A DNA stretch of 64,000 bases, taken from the NCBI GenBank assembly GCA_965262565.1, contig CBDHFQ010000038.1:289164-353163 (forward strand). Direction: 5' to 3'. The notes under the pieces are model-generated. The model was not told the DNA's origin. It searched no databases and saw only the letters and a program-made list of their open reading frames with translations. This DNA comes from CBDHFQ01 sp965262565 (lineage in GTDB: Bacteria > Bacteroidota > Bacteroidia > J057). Position numbers and translations under genes: made by a program. Shown here piece by piece: positions 1 through 12,376 of this stretch (position 1 is its first letter; each line of letters begins with the position of its first letter).

Positions 1-1447
1 TTTTATACAGTATTCTGTACAAAGGGGATTATTCTTCATTATCGAATTTGTAGTAAAAATGAAACAGTGGCCAATACAGAGTAATTAACATACTGTAAAA
101 CAAATGTGCAAGAACAGATAAGGGCATCAAAGGTCTGGTTAACGGCAGCTAGCTGACTAATGGCACAAAGAAAGTTAAAAAAAATAATTTAATAATTATT
201 ATTCACATCATTGAATGAATTAAATATTCTAATTTCAATTCAGAGGTTTTCAAATTTTAAATACAATTTCTAATATTATTGAGCACACGAATGAACGAGA
301 CTTCATTAATTAAAATAATACATGGATAATTGACACACGAAATTCATTTCACTCGAGAATTTTATGCATAAACAAAATAAAAGAATAATTTTGATACAGA
401 ATCAAACAGTTCTACAAATTCATTGAAAGGAAGAAACTACAAATTATTTTATTCTATCGAAGTCAGGACTACAATTAGAGTATTTTCATTGATGTATAAT
501 ATAGATATCATTAATATCCCAAACTTTTTAAACACACTCCTTCAAAGAGTTATAGTCACTCTAATAACTGTTCCGGATTGAATTTATTTCAATAACTAGT
601 TTATAAAACTTCTTGTTAAAACAATAATAAATAAAACTGATTGACTTTAAATAAGTCTTAGTATATATATTTTACAATTTCATTAGATCACTCAGAGTTT
701 TAAAGTTTTTTGTAAACGAGTATTTATTGGGCTTTACTTCTCATTATATCAGTGACCTATAAAGTGCATTACAAAATAAATCAAAACATTCACGATTGTA
801 GCGATGATGGGTTTGCAATTCGATAGAAAGAGAAAAATTGCTCGCCTGAAACATAAATAATTACTTAACCTAAAATTAAATCATAGATTCCGCTTCGAAT
901 GAGTCTAACTATTAATATTGTATTTCAGATTTGAAAAGGGTCCAATAACAAGTTAGCATATGATAAAAATAGCCACTGAAGTCTTGTAACCAGTTCCGTA
1001 TATCCGGAAAAAAACTTTTAATCTTCTTATAGATCCTTTTTCTCCCGTTCCTTTTAACAGGAGTGAAATATTAAATGTGCCCTAAAAGTTTAATTTATTT
1101 CAGCAAAGTCAGGATTGCGGTCATGTTTTCGCTCAGACTGATGAAAACGCGAGTCAAAGGACTTTTGTGAAGGGCTTGAAATGATGAATGAAACGTGTTG
1201 TGAAACCACGACACACAAACATACATGTTTTGTTTTGTGTGTACCATCATCAATTGACTTGACTACCTTTATTCTAAAAAATATTATTTCTTGAGCAAAA
1301 TTCCTTCAGGTATATATAGTGATAAATCGTTTTCGTTCTGCTATCCAGGCACAGGATTTAAACAATTTGTCATGAGGAGTATGATATAATTCTTTTTACA
1401 TTATGATGTAATGTAAATTTTAATAGTTTTTTAATATCAATGACGAT

Positions 1448-1478
1448 CGAGTACCAAAATTTGAAATTTTGATACTCG
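1448..1478. repeat. Short inverted repeat (hairpin)
   Basis: Two 15-base arms around one central base, CGAGTACCAAAATTT and AAATTTTGATACTCG, pair with a single mismatch. It is too short for a microRNA precursor. It may be a chance dyad or the remnant of a palindromic element. Confidence 0.5.
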
Positions 1479-1917
1479 TGCATGATGTGTATCCCGCCTC
1501 TAAAATTTCAATTCCTTTTGATTAAGCTATACGATAAATACAAAAAACTTAGGTCTATCATCAATCTATTAACTTTAATATAGTCAGTAAGCATTGGTAA
1601 TATACAAAAAATGTTGTTTCAAATATTTCTATTTCATTTCAAAGCAGAAAATTATAATTTTTTCTTGCATATATCTTAAGCGTGTTTAATTACTACAGTT
1701 AATACTAATCTCCCAATGGCTGCTTTTAATCAATTGACAGAAAATATATTTAGAATGATTATTCACTACAATTATACTGATTATTTTCCCCCGTGGATTT
1801 TAAGGCTATTTGGAAAATGTGCAAAATTTTGAAATGAAATAATTTTTTAAAATGAGATAAAATGTGTCCCATCTCATCAATACGATGGTTATAGGATTAG
1901 GCGAAAAACGAAACTAA

Positions 1918-1954
1918 CAGATAGGCATTTGATTAAAAATTAAATGCCTATCTG
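1918..1954. repeat. Perfect 13-bp stem inverted repeat
   Basis: Arms CAGATAGGCATTT and AAATGCCTATCTG are perfect reverse complements around an 11-base AT-rich loop. No transposon end or gene is seen next to it. Function is unknown. Confidence 0.6.
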
Positions 1955-2975
1955 CGAATTAAATTTGGAAATGGACAATCAGAGAAGCTATAGTGTGGAT
2001 TTAATTAATGGTGGACTGAATCACAATAGAATGTAACTCTCAATAAAGAAAGAAACGATCATTATATGCATCCGATATTTAATTGAAGTCTATATAGTTT
2101 AGAAATGGACAATTATTACTCAAAAAATAAAAGAGAAGACCTCATTTCCTCTTTGACCAAATTTTTTTTACTAGTACAAAGGAAAACATTATTCTGATAC
2201 TGAAAATGTGAATTTGAATAGAAATTTTAAACAACTAAATACATAATTTTTTGTACTTTTTGAAACTCTCAAACTGATGTGAAAAACGTTATCATTTACA
2301 ACACTAAAAGCAAAATGGCATTCAATTTTGTGTATTTGATAGCTTTTAATTCATGCAGTTAGCTACTAAATAACCATCAAATATAATTTATTAAACCAAA
2401 TAGATGATATTAATTTATGAAATACCTTTTATATTCTCGAGATAAGAACATTTCATATGAAAAAATTAGAAATAGAATTACGTATGTCAGAAATACAGAA
2501 TGGGAAAGATGATATAACGAATATATTTTGCTACCCACAAGGTATCGCATATCAAAAGGGCAAATTTGCATGTTATTTTGCAAAATAATTTAATGCCGAA
2601 ACTAATGGAATATTGTAAAGCGGTGCACGAGGCGGTCATGGAGAAGGCAGCTTCTCATGAATATTGATACAGAACTGGAAGGATTTTTCCCTTCACCAAT
2701 AACCGATGCAGGGACAGATGGAGAGCTTGACTAAGGATTTTGTTTATTTTTGTTTAAATAAAAAAGTTCGTTTGAAACTCTTTTTCCAATTGATTTCAGA
2801 GCTTCAATTGCAATGTGCTATTGGCACATTGAAATCAAGCAATTTGATATGTATGTAGCACCAAACATGTATCACAGAAGCATAACAGAAATGATATTGT
2901 AGAGAGATCATGTTCGGTAGATATAACTGCAATGGGTGGACTCTACTGTTAACTTTGTTGCAACAATGTTCCCGG

Positions 2976-2983
2976 TATAAAAG
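2976..2983 (+). promoter_or_regulatory. TATA-box-like TATAAAAG
   Basis: TATAAAAG lies 70 bases upstream of the ATG at 3053 in a locally less AT-rich patch. A consensus arthropod initiator is not seen at the usual 25-35 base spacing. TATA-like strings are common in DNA this AT-rich, so this is only suggestive and depends on the exon candidate that follows. Confidence 0.25.
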
Positions 2984-3052
2984 AAACCATGGGCGCATTT
3001 CCGGCTTTGGTGCGTTCAATCTTGGCAGGTTTTCTCGTCCTTTTAGAACATT

Positions 3053-3284
3053 ATGACCGAATTTCCTTCAACGGCGCAAACCGTCGTGTGCCGGTTATTG
3101 CAAGCTCGGGTAGACTCAGCGAGAGCTGATTCTGCACACAAATCAAACATTTCTAAAGGCATACGATCAGAAAAGTTGAAAAAGAAAGGTTCTAACCTTG
3201 CAAATTCTGACTCTTCTTCTGGTTTCTTTTCTAGTACATTTTTACTGCAATATGATTGTAAGAAAAACTTGCATTTTGTACTGC
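3053..3284 (+). CDS. Candidate first coding exon, unrecognised product
   Basis: An ATG opens a frame of 77 codons, starting MTEFPSTAQTVVCRLLQ, hydrophilic with a Lys-rich centre (KLKKKG) and a Ser-rich stretch. A consensus splice donor GTAAGT occurs at 3285, just before the in-frame stop, so it could be a first exon with phase 1. A TATA-like box lies upstream. GC content is higher than in the flanks. Against it: the opposite strand (3043-3354) is also open, for 103 residues with a hydrophobic N-terminal segment (FIILYTLAIMLLIAYL), so the open frame may come from composition alone. No family is recognised and no downstream exon was found. Confidence 0.22.
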
Positions 3285-3506
3285 GTAAGTAAGCGATTAG
3301 TAACATGATTGCCAAAGTATATAAAATGATGAAAGGGACTGCATTCTGACTCATTCGGGAGGATTTATCGTAATTTAAGCTGGCCTACTATTTTTTACCC
3401 AGATAACAAAGCGTTCAATAGTCTAACTGTGATTCACTCATTCTTCATTATTAAATGTGAGGATACAATGATATTTTATGAGTTAGGCGATTAGTTCAAC
3501 TTGAGT

Positions 3507-3728
3507 TTAACTCTTTGTTGCATATCGGTCACTATAGTGCACTTATGGCCAAAATTTCCATTTTAAAATAAGAAGGGATAATCCAAAAAAAAAAATTCCT
3601 ATGAGCGCCTCGTCTATGAGTCGGTAGAGATATAGCCTGTAGAGATAAAGCATATTTGAGATGTTAGCCTATCTTAGGATAAATCTCAAAAACTGACGAA
3701 AAAAAGAACTCATGCAACAAAGGGTTAA
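3507..3728 (-). mobile_element. MITE-A copy (diverged)
   Basis: First of at least 26 copies in the window of a short repeat called MITE-A here. The plus orientation of the family is TTAA-CCCTTTA, then an A/T-rich arm, a core containing CCTAAGATAGGCTC and TCTACCGACTCATAG, a second arm ending near GATGATCCCTTCTT, and finally TAAAGGG-TTAA. TTAA duplications with CCC/GGG termini are typical of the piggyBac superfamily. This copy is on the minus strand, has both TTAA ends, and carries an insertion of about 30 bases between the two core motifs. Confidence 0.75.
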
Positions 3729-5638
3729 CAACTAAATATTTTAGTCACATAATAAAAAGGCTTATTATTCTTACATGAGTTAAACTACTTGCTTCACAAG
3801 CGAACGCGAAGAAATATTTTGGAGTACATACTTTCTCTACTATCCCTTTATATATGTTTATAATGCTCATTTTAATACCTAATTTCATATTTAAAAAAAT
3901 AATAATATATACTCACTATCAGTACGTATATCCGTATATAGATAATTGAAAGGTGTTTCAGTGAATAATAATAAGTTATTATTCAAATATTCCTTAAAGG
4001 TAAAACTATTGATCATGTGCATTTCTTCAGTGATGGTTTCACATTTTACATTGATTAATTAATGTGGTATTTTCAAAAATTTTATTTTAGTAGCAAAAAG
4101 TGAAAACAAGAAAAATGAAAATAATTATTAATATAATGAAAACAGTGATGAAGAACATATATATATATATATATATATATATAAATTTTTATGTGAATAT
4201 AATATGAATGACTAAATAAGAAAGAATCACAAATAATAAGTTCAAGAATTGATAGGCATCTTTCTCTTGATTATTTTATTGCTGGATCAATAATTCTTCA
4301 TTATTTTGAGACCAAAACTTGACATTCTCTTATTTTTTTAGCTCAGTAAACCAAAAGACATTTTTGTAACCAAACATGAACCATGTTTATGATGAATCAT
4401 CAGTGCTACTCTCTTATAATTTCAGAACTTCTTATGTTCAAAAATTCTTTTCATGATTTAAAATTAGATGATTTAAGACACAGATAAATTTGAATTGAAA
4501 TTAGTAAAAGAAATGTGAAAATTTAGCTTTTACTTGTGTATTACGAAGAAATTTTTTCTATGGATTTCGAGCTCTATTCCTCTGTGGCTTTCATAATTCA
4601 TCAGGCAAAGTAGAAGCAAACGTGACCTCCAATATTGACAGGAAAAAGTGTTCCTACATCCACTTTACATCAATGGAGGGGAAGTACATTCTTTGCTGGA
4701 ACAGACAAAGAATGCGTCTAGTAATCAGGAATAAGTAAGGAGCCTAAATTGTGCCGAAGAATAAGTAAAATTTCGCTCACCTGCCTCGCTACAAATGCGA
4801 CTAAAAATTGTTAAAAACAAACGAAGCTTTTTAATAAAGCGCATCGTTTGTAATGAATCTGATTTTACTTTCATGAAGTAGAATGGGGCTGTGATACAAT
4901 ATTGACCAGCTTCTAGAAAGCATGCATGAGAAACAAACATCACCCTTATTCCTTTAATGTGTAAGGCAAATTTTCCATTGCGTTTGCAAATATATGAATA
5001 AGAAAACAGATGAATGACAAAAAAGATGAATAGAATAATAAATTTGTAGTAGGTGGGGTTAACGTAGCATATAATGAAAATAAAACGCAAGAAATTCTTT
5101 TCGCAAATTCTGCCACATGTGCATGTGGGTAAAGAGTATTTTGCTGCCGATGGTGCATGCTGTTTCATAAATTGAATATCAGTATATTAAAATGTAGAAC
5201 CTTTTCTCAATAGAAGACTTCAAAATCAAACTGTCATTTCTTTTGAACTGATATCAATAAGTCAATAATTTACAAGTCAGTCTTTGGAATGGTACTTTAT
5301 TAAATAGGGAACTAATAAGTTTGCCTTTCAGACTATCTTTGTGTTCCCTAACTTAATATTTGATTCTCTTAATTTCAGCTCAAAAATTGCAAAAATATTT
5401 ACAAGATTGATTTGTTTACATAAAATATTTTATAGGGTACCAGAAGAGGAAGCGAATCTTGTTCGATTTGCACTGAACTTGGGAACCAAAGCGAACAATT
5501 TTCGGGAATATTCCCTAACATGCTGTTTACCCTAAAAAAGGAAACTAATCGAAAACAGCTTTAAAATTGTAAACTGATGGCGTTTCTCGACTATTATTAA
5601 AAGCACCATGATTAGTATTTTTTGCTCTCTGCTGTGTA
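3729..5638. other. AT-rich non-coding stretch with (AT)n
   Basis: Contains a pure AT dinucleotide run (4157-4183). Open frames near 4725-5168 overlap on the same strand and show no motif. I see no element or gene. Confidence 0.55.
4157..4183. repeat. (AT)n microsatellite
   Basis: Uninterrupted AT run of about 13 units. Confidence 0.9.
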
Positions 5639-5793
5639 TTAACCCATTAGTGCCCGAGTTTTATTTTCCGTAGATTTTTGAGATATAACCTAAGATAGGC
5701 TCCTATCGTCTACTGACTCATAGAATTTTCTTGTAATCCATTATTTTTTTAAAGTCGAAATTTTGGCCATACTTACTAAATATAGCGGGTCAC
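5639..5793 (+). mobile_element. MITE-A fragment, right end lost
   Basis: Begins TTAACCCATTAGTGCCC and keeps the core (CCTAAGATAGGCTC, then TCTACTGACTCATAG). The region after the core decays and no terminal AAAGGGTTAA is present. Confidence 0.7.
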
Positions 5794-6149
5794 GGCAATG
5801 GTTTAGCAATTCCAAAAGAAAATTCTTCAAACATTGTATTTGGAACTAGAAAAAAAGGTGCTGAGCATAACAGCAGTTGGAACACAAACAAAAAGATCTG
5901 AGAAGATCTCTTCGTCTCTATCGAGGCATACGAGGCTGTAAAATTTTGAAGTCAGATTTTAATATCTTGAAATAAATTTTTCCTTTTCACAAATTTTCTT
6001 TTCAACTTATAGAAAAAAAACAATTAATAGTCTTTTTGTAAAGTAAATAGATTTGATGATCTTATATAGCCTATATAATTTCTTCTGACCCTAAAATGAT
6101 AATAAAATATATTATGCTGCTGTGAATATGATATAAATAATGGTATGAA

Positions 6150-6335
6150 TTAACCCTTTATGGACCATTCTTTTTTTAGTCTTTTTTCGGGACATAACCT
6201 TATATAGGCTCTTTTCGTATACCGACTCATAGGCGCGACGGTAATAGGAAATTTTTTTGATGATCCCTTTTTAAAATAGAATTGAAATTTCGGTGAAAGG
6301 GAACACCTGTGTCCTCCTGGGCGTTAAAGGGTTAA
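6150..6335 (+). mobile_element. MITE-A, complete copy
   Basis: Starts TTAACCCTTTATGGACC and ends GCGTTAAAGGGTTAA, with intact TTAA on both sides and a well-preserved core. One of the best copies for building a consensus. Confidence 0.85.
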
Positions 6336-6483
6336 ATTTATTTGATCATGTATCGCTTAAAAATATCTCACTATTTGAACAAAATGCATATAATGCAAGT
6401 GAAAAGTCATAATAACTTAATTTTAAGTAACCTATGACTTTTTTGGTAAGTTATACTGCGTATAACTTAGGTTAAATAGGTTC

Positions 6484-7130
6484 TTTTTTAATCCCGAGAG
6501 ATGTATATATTTTAATAAATCATATGCATTCAAATTTATTTATTCCTTATCTAATACTGAAGAAACGCAAACTTTGAAATTTGTATACTTCTCTTAATGA
6601 ATTTCAATCCATTCCTAAGGTTAAACCTAACATTAATTAAGCAAACCTAAACTAACGCAAGGATCTCTAGAAGTCTTCTGTTTACATAAAATATGTAAAC
6701 AGAAATATGATTTGTTAAAATATGATTTGGAAATATGATTTGTTAAAATATATACATCTCTCGGGATTAAAAAAGAACCTATTTAACCAGCTATCAAAAA
6801 CTTTAAAACTATATAACCAGGTTTTTCGAATATTTCCTGTTTGGTGGCTGCAGTTTAGTTTAATTTAGTTATATTTTTTCGATGTAATTTGTTAAATTAG
6901 GTTTGGTTTATTTGGTTAGGTGTGGTTTGGTAATCCAATAGGATGTCTAGAAGACTTCTAGAGATCCTTGAGTTAGTTTAGGTTTGCTTAGTTAATGTTA
7001 GGTTTAACCTTAGGAATGGATTGAAATTCATTAAGAGAAGTATACAAATTTCAAAGTTTGCGTTTCGTACTAGATAAGGAATAAATTAATTTGAATGCAC
7101 ATATCTTTAAAAATACACGTCTCTCGCAAA
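6484..7130. mobile_element. Foldback element with long inverted arms
   Basis: Bases about 6490-6683 (from CCCGAGAGATGTATAT to GGATCTCTAGAAGTCTTC) are repeated in reverse complement at about 6946-7128, with scattered mismatches. The spacer holds a partial extra copy of the outer end (6740-6780, CATCTCTCGGGATT) and a TTTGGTT-rich stretch at about 6897-6935. No open frame and no clear target duplication. This is a non-autonomous foldback or long-TIR MITE of unknown superfamily. Confidence 0.65.
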
Positions 7131-7196
7131 AAATGGTAATGATATTTGGATTCCACACATATAATTACATAAGAAAAGTGTATGAGTATATTCAAT

Positions 7197-7388
7197 TTAA
7201 CCCTAAACTACACGAATTCTTCTTTATGTACTTAGTTTTTTGGGACATAACCTAAGATAGGCTCTTTTCGTCTACCGACTCATAGTCGCGACGCTTTTAG
7301 GAAATTTTTTTGATGATCCCTTCTTAAATTAAAATCAAAATTTTGGCTGAACGTGTCATATGTGGCACGCAGCGCAGTAAAGGGTTAA
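7197..7388 (+). mobile_element. MITE-A, complete copy
   Basis: TTAA at both ends. The core reads CCTAAGATAGGCTCTTTTCG and TCTACCGACTCATAG. The right arm differs from the 6150 copy: it has no GGACAC-type arm and reads GGCTGAACGTGTC, so at least two right-arm subtypes exist in the window. Confidence 0.8.
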
Positions 7389-7764
7389 ATGCGTTCACCA
7401 AACAGCAGAGATCAGAATTTTCTTAGGTTATATACAGCTAACTTTATATCGAATATATATATATATCTACATGAATAATAAAATAATATTCCAGTTCTAA
7501 ATTCTGATGCTATTATTTGCATGCCTTCGAAAAAGCATATAAAAATTTTGCTCATCATAAAAGGCACTTTTACCATTGAAATTATACATAACAGGAAAAA
7601 GTTTTTTTCAAATTTATTCAACAGTAACATACACGAACTTTGTTCCAAATCATTAAAATCGAAAAAGTGATAGAAATATTAACTATAAACCTATTTTCTT
7701 AACTAAATTCACATGTTTACCATTGAAAATAAACACAAAAGTACCATAAATACCATTATCGTTA

Positions 7765-7968
7765 GATATTTTTAAGTTGGCACTTGGGATGTTCCCATAA
7801 TGTTGCCAATTTTTTTCAAAATAGTTTTTAAATTGAATTAGAAACATGTAGTATTTGAAAAGAAATATAAATATAATTTTATAAATACTAATTCATGACA
7901 TGTGGCACAATGAGTGTCACGTGACATGTCTGACGCTCCACCCCCAAGTGCCAACTTAAAAAAATCCG
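7765..7968. mobile_element. Short TIR element (about 200 bp), TA-flanked
   Basis: TIRs contain AAGTTGGCACTTGGG on the left (7773 onward) and CCCAAGTGCCAACTT on the right (ending 7955), continuing outward through A/T runs to a TA dinucleotide on each side (7763-7764 and 7969-7970). The right half also has the small dyad CACGTGACATGT. A TA duplication would fit Tc1/mariner-like mobilisation, but TA flanks are weak evidence in AT-rich DNA. No coding capacity. Confidence 0.6.
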
Positions 7969-7970
7969 AC

Positions 7971-10130
7971 TATATTATTATTTAAATTACATGAAATGAC
8001 ACCAGTAGTATTTAGGACACTTGCCAGGACTCACTTTTAAATTTATCTTATTTTTGGGCTCTGAATTCACTTAGAATGCCTTACATGTTTAAAAGGTTAT
8101 TTATAATCAAACATCGCATGGCCGGAATAATTTTCCAGACAGCGCAGATATGCCGTCGTGCCCAATACAGCTGTGAATATGCATGCCCAATTGCATCAAC
8201 TTGTGCAGTTAGCAATCACAAGAATTAGCTTTCAAATGAGGGAACAATTAAAAAAAAACATAATGGATATTCAGGGAAAGTAATTACAGCATCTACGACA
8301 TTTGGGCCAATTTATTGGGACAACTCGGGACCAGGTTGTGCCGATGTTAGTTGCCAAGCATTGGCCGATATGTGAATATGTTTCAACGTTGATTTACGGG
8401 ACAGTGGTGCAAGTCGTTGCAATGTCATGAAGATAGTTTGGACAGTAGATGCCAGCGCTTGGCACTTTCAATTAGAACTGAGACATTCGCTGGAAAGTCC
8501 TGGTGGCAGAGAACTTGGCATGCTGTTGACTGTAATTATTGGAGTGCAATATTTATTTTCAAATTATTTAGATATTGTATGACAAATTTTTGAAATCTGA
8601 AATTATACAAATTTTTTCAATTAATTTGAAAATATTATATATAGCCACAGGATAGAAAATGAATTCTTTTCGGATATCTGAATACAGTATAATAATTTTT
8701 TAAAATTACAATCAAAAGTGATCAGAAACTGAAGGTAAGGTCAACGAAAAGAAGAAATAGTTCATTATGAAATAATACATTTTTTGAATTGAACGGAAAA
8801 ACATATATTCGAATTAGCCAACCAAAATCAAACAAGTATACCATTTCTGGTTCAATTATTATTCCACAAATATGACGCAACATTGAAAAAATCTCAAATA
8901 TGGTGCAGCACAAATTTACTTTGTTGAAGATCAATTTGAATTATTGGATAAATGGAAGGAATTATATTTATAATTTTTCAGAATTGAAAGCATAATCATT
9001 ATACAAATTTAAGGATAATGGTTATATTCTGAAACTGTATAATTAAAAAAAAAAATAAAACTTTCAGAATTCAAAAGGCAGCTAACGAAAAGAAAAACAA
9101 GAAATTTTCATTCACTCTTTATTATTATGTGATAAATTCTTTTTTATATTAAAAAAAACACAATTGTACGAATTAAGTCGAAAATATGTACAAGTGAAAT
9201 ACTACAGAACTTCCTTTTTATTTTTTCTGTGCGAGTTTAAAAATTTCCTCAATCTGACAAGGAAAAAAGTGTTAAAAGAATCAAGTGAAACCAAAGTCAT
9301 ATATCTTAATGTCCAGTTTACTGTTGTATTTCAGATAGTAATTTATATTGAATGAATTGGCTATTTGCGAGCATTTATAAACTGATTGACACAGTAGACG
9401 ACATGCGGTTTATCAATCATAGTTCACAGTTTCCTTTTCTCAAAGACTACAATACTTTTTTCGTCCAGCGATGAATTATGTGAATAAGAAAAATGTAATA
9501 TTATTACAAGAGAACGAATATGAAAAATCTCCAAGGTATTGAATCGCTTGTGTTTACAATAACATTTGCATATAGAAAAGCAATTTTAATCCAACACTCA
9601 ATTTTCCTTCAAAGAGTCGTTAGAAAAATTTACCCAGCTAGGCAGCGTTCTGTGTATTTTAGTTACTGACACTTTTACACGTCAATAAAGTGGTTATATT
9701 GCTTCAAAACTGAAAAGTATATTGGGAAACCCATTTAAATGAGCAGTATAAATGTTTAATCTGCAGCCACAGAAGTAAAAATTATTGAATGTTATTGCAA
9801 GCTATATGAATATTACGTTATTTTCAATTTTTATGAAAATATCTGCTGTGTTTTTAAACATTTACTAAAGGAAACTAAATAAACGATTCAATGGTAGTCA
9901 CACATTCTCAAACAAAAATATGGATAGTTGATGAGTTATTAAATAAATTTTCTTCTTATGTTTTAGAATAAACAATTTCAAAGTTTGTTCAAATTATTAA
10001 GTAAATAAACTATAGTGATAAGCATTACACCAAGAAATGAAATGTGGTTTATGACGTACACTCTTGGTTATAATATCTTCGTTTCTCTTCTGTGTTTAAA
10101 AAGGTAATTCAAATAAACATATATTTTCAA
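7971..10130. other. Non-coding stretch with a less AT-rich island at 8100-8535
   Basis: Bases 8100-8535 are clearly richer in G and C than the flanks and have few homopolymers, but all six frames are interrupted. Candidates are an ancient exon, a conserved regulatory block or an old element. From 8580 to 10130 the DNA is again A/T-rich with no recognised feature. Confidence 0.45.
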
Positions 10131-10332
10131 AGTGTAAATAGACATAGATCTTCAAAGTGCTTTTAGACATAGAACCACAAAATGCAAATCGAAATAGATC
10201 GACAAAGCTCTAATAGAAATAGATCCTCAAAGTGCTAATTGACATAAATCCTATAAGTGCAAATAGATATAGATCCTCAAAGTGCTTATAAATATAAATC
10301 CTTTAAGAGCTAATAGATATAGATCCTTCAAG
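10131..10332. repeat. Degenerate minisatellite, about 29-bp unit
   Basis: About seven units built around AATAGATATAGATCCTCAAA followed by GTGCTAAT or GTGCAAAT. Units differ by several substitutions. There are no unique spacers between identical repeats, so it is not a CRISPR array. Confidence 0.8.
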
Positions 10333-11079
10333 ACCTGTGAGACACAGCATGCATGGGCCAAGCTTTATCCTCATTCCTGGGCATAACAGACAAGTGTTGT
10401 TTGTTTAGATCAAAGTTCGATGTAAGTCCTGTAATGTACATCGAAATTATATATTTCAGCCACTGCACCATTAAAATAAATTAGCAACGCCTTCTGGAAA
10501 ACAAATCGAGGGAGAAGAAAAATATTCTCAATTGATTATGAATTATATACAAGTAATTAAAATTCCTTATTTTACTTTAAATATTATTAAAATTAGTTAA
10601 TGCGATAGAAAGCAGAAGTTTTCTTTATAGTTATTCGTTATTTCGAACATTTTCTTATACCATGCTCTCCAGTTGCCAATGAACAATTAATCCATAATAA
10701 TTTGAATTTATTTCTAATGTAATGTAAATTAATGCAAAAAAAGAAAAAATAGTCGTATAATTTTTGTTATTCTCTAAGATGTTTTATACTATTACTTATG
10801 ATTATTATTTGTTTAACATATATTCTAATAAAACGACTAATCATTCTATCATACTGAAAAAATCAGGATCATGTTTGAAAATCGACCCTCATCAGATTTT
10901 CATTAAAATTATTGTAATAATAGAATTTGCTATGTCGTTTTCAAAAATGATATTTTTTCTTGTAAATCATTGTTGATAAAATTATTCATCTTTAAAGTCA
11001 TTTATAAAGTTATATATATTCTTTTTTATCTATGCATTCAGTCATGTACGTTTATGCAGTACACAAAGAGTACGTTAAT
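10333..11079. other. Non-coding, nothing recognised
   Basis: A/T-rich sequence. The open frame at 10764-10976 is low-complexity in composition and has no motif. Confidence 0.5.
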
Positions 11080-11212
11080 TTAACCCATATATTGCATCAT
11101 AGGTTTTTTCCGTCGAATATTGAGATATAGCCGAAGGCTCTTATCGTCTACCGACTCATAGAAATTTTTCCATGATCGCTTTAAAAAATCAAATCTCGGG
11201 CACTATGTTGCT
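11080..11212 (+). mobile_element. MITE-A fragment
   Basis: Starts TTAACCCATATATTGC. The core is shortened to GGCTCTTATCG and TCTACCGACTCATAG, and the right terminus is lost. Confidence 0.65.
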
Positions 11213-11718
11213 GCAACATGCAGCCAGTGTTGAAAGACAATATTAAGAGTTTATGATGTAGAATTTTGAAGAACATTTGTAATATGACACAAACAATGAA
11301 GGGGTTATTATAATGGAAGACTGCTGGCGTATATGAAATTGCATATGAAGAAGGAATTTGATTGAAGGAAGCTGTGGGAATAATATATTCAATTAAATGC
11401 ACTAAAGACTCTGTTCAAACTCCCAGTTTCTGATAAGAAAATAAATTAAGTGGTGCCCGATTTTTGGAATGCACAGTTTGATATATTTTGCCTTCAAATT
11501 CAGTATTATGAACTTCTGAATATTCCTCTTCTCTCTGATTAATTTTTGTACAGTTGATAAATAAATTTAACTCTAGTTTTTCATAATTCAATTTAATACC
11601 CTTTATCTTAGAATTACCATGTGATTAAATTGTTTTTGTTTACAGCTTCAGAAACTAATCAATATCAGAAGAATTATGGACGAATATGTACAATCGTTGA
11701 CTTGAACATTTATCCTTC

Positions 11719-11913
11719 TTAACCCTTTAGCGCCCCGGAGGACACAGGTGTCCCCTTTCACCGAAATTTCAATTCTATTTTAAGAGGGGATTATCAAAAA
11801 AAATTCCTATGAGCGTTGCGCCTATGAGTCGGTAGACGGAAAGAGCCTATCTTAGGTTGTGTCCCAAAAAACGACGAAAAAAAGAATTCGGTCTCTTATA
11901 CATAAAGGGTTAA
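11719..11913 (-). mobile_element. MITE-A, complete copy
   Basis: Runs from TTAACCCTTTAGCGCCCC to ATAAAGGGTTAA. It carries the GGACAC-type arm (GGAGGACACAGGTGTCCCC), shared with the 6150 and 24398 copies. Confidence 0.85.
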
Positions 11914-11938
11914 AGAAAATGAAAATTTCCAAATTACA

Positions 11939-12125
11939 TTAACCCTTTAAGGCCCAGGAGGACACAGGTTTCTCCTTTCACCGAAATTTAAATTCTATTA
12001 TAAGAAGGGGTTATAAAAAAAATTCCTATGAGCGTCGCGCCTATAAGTCGGTAGACGAAAAGAGCCTATCTTAGGTTATGTCCCGAAAAACGACAGAAAA
12101 AAAAATTTAGTCTCTAAAAGGTTAA
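11939..12125 (-). mobile_element. MITE-A, complete copy
   Basis: Same subtype and orientation as the copy ending 26 bases earlier. TTAA is intact at both ends. Confidence 0.85.
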
Positions 12126-12231
12126 ATGAAATGTTTATGCGCTATATTGCAGATGAAATATTTTTTACAAAGTAATTTATGAAAAATGAGAATCCCTAAT
12201 TAAGAAAAAAGTGTGTCCAGTCACACGGACC

Positions 12232-12376
12232 TTAACCCATTACAGCCCAAGACCTTTTTACCGTCAGTTTTTGAGATATATCCTAGGATAATATCCTTCC
12301 GTTTACCGACTCATAGGCACGACGCTTATACGAATTTTTCCATGATCCCTTCTTTTTTTTAAATCAAAATTTTAAG
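12232..12376 (+). mobile_element. MITE-A, right end lost
   Basis: TTAACCCATTACAGCCC start and a diverged core (CCTAGGATAATATCC, then TTTACCGACTCATAG). The copy fades out after AATCAAAATTTT. Confidence 0.7.

Larger units (their letters stand above)
1..2975. other. AT-rich non-coding stretch
   Basis: No coding region or recognised element is visible here. Open frames are short and without motifs. Two short perfect or near-perfect dyads lie inside it and are listed separately. The last 400 bases are somewhat less AT-rich than the rest and lead into the promoter-like site at 2976. Confidence 0.6.

Noticed and set aside
1918..1954. microRNA precursor
   Set aside because: The 13-bp stem is too short, and the flanks do not extend the pairing.
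4725..5168. 147-codon minus-strand frame
   Set aside because: Overlaps another frame on the same strand. Composition is hydrophobic as expected from T-rich DNA, with no motif.
10131..10332. CRISPR-like alternation of short repeats
   Set aside because: Repeats vary between units, there are no distinct conserved spacers, and the DNA is eukaryotic. It is a degenerate minisatellite.
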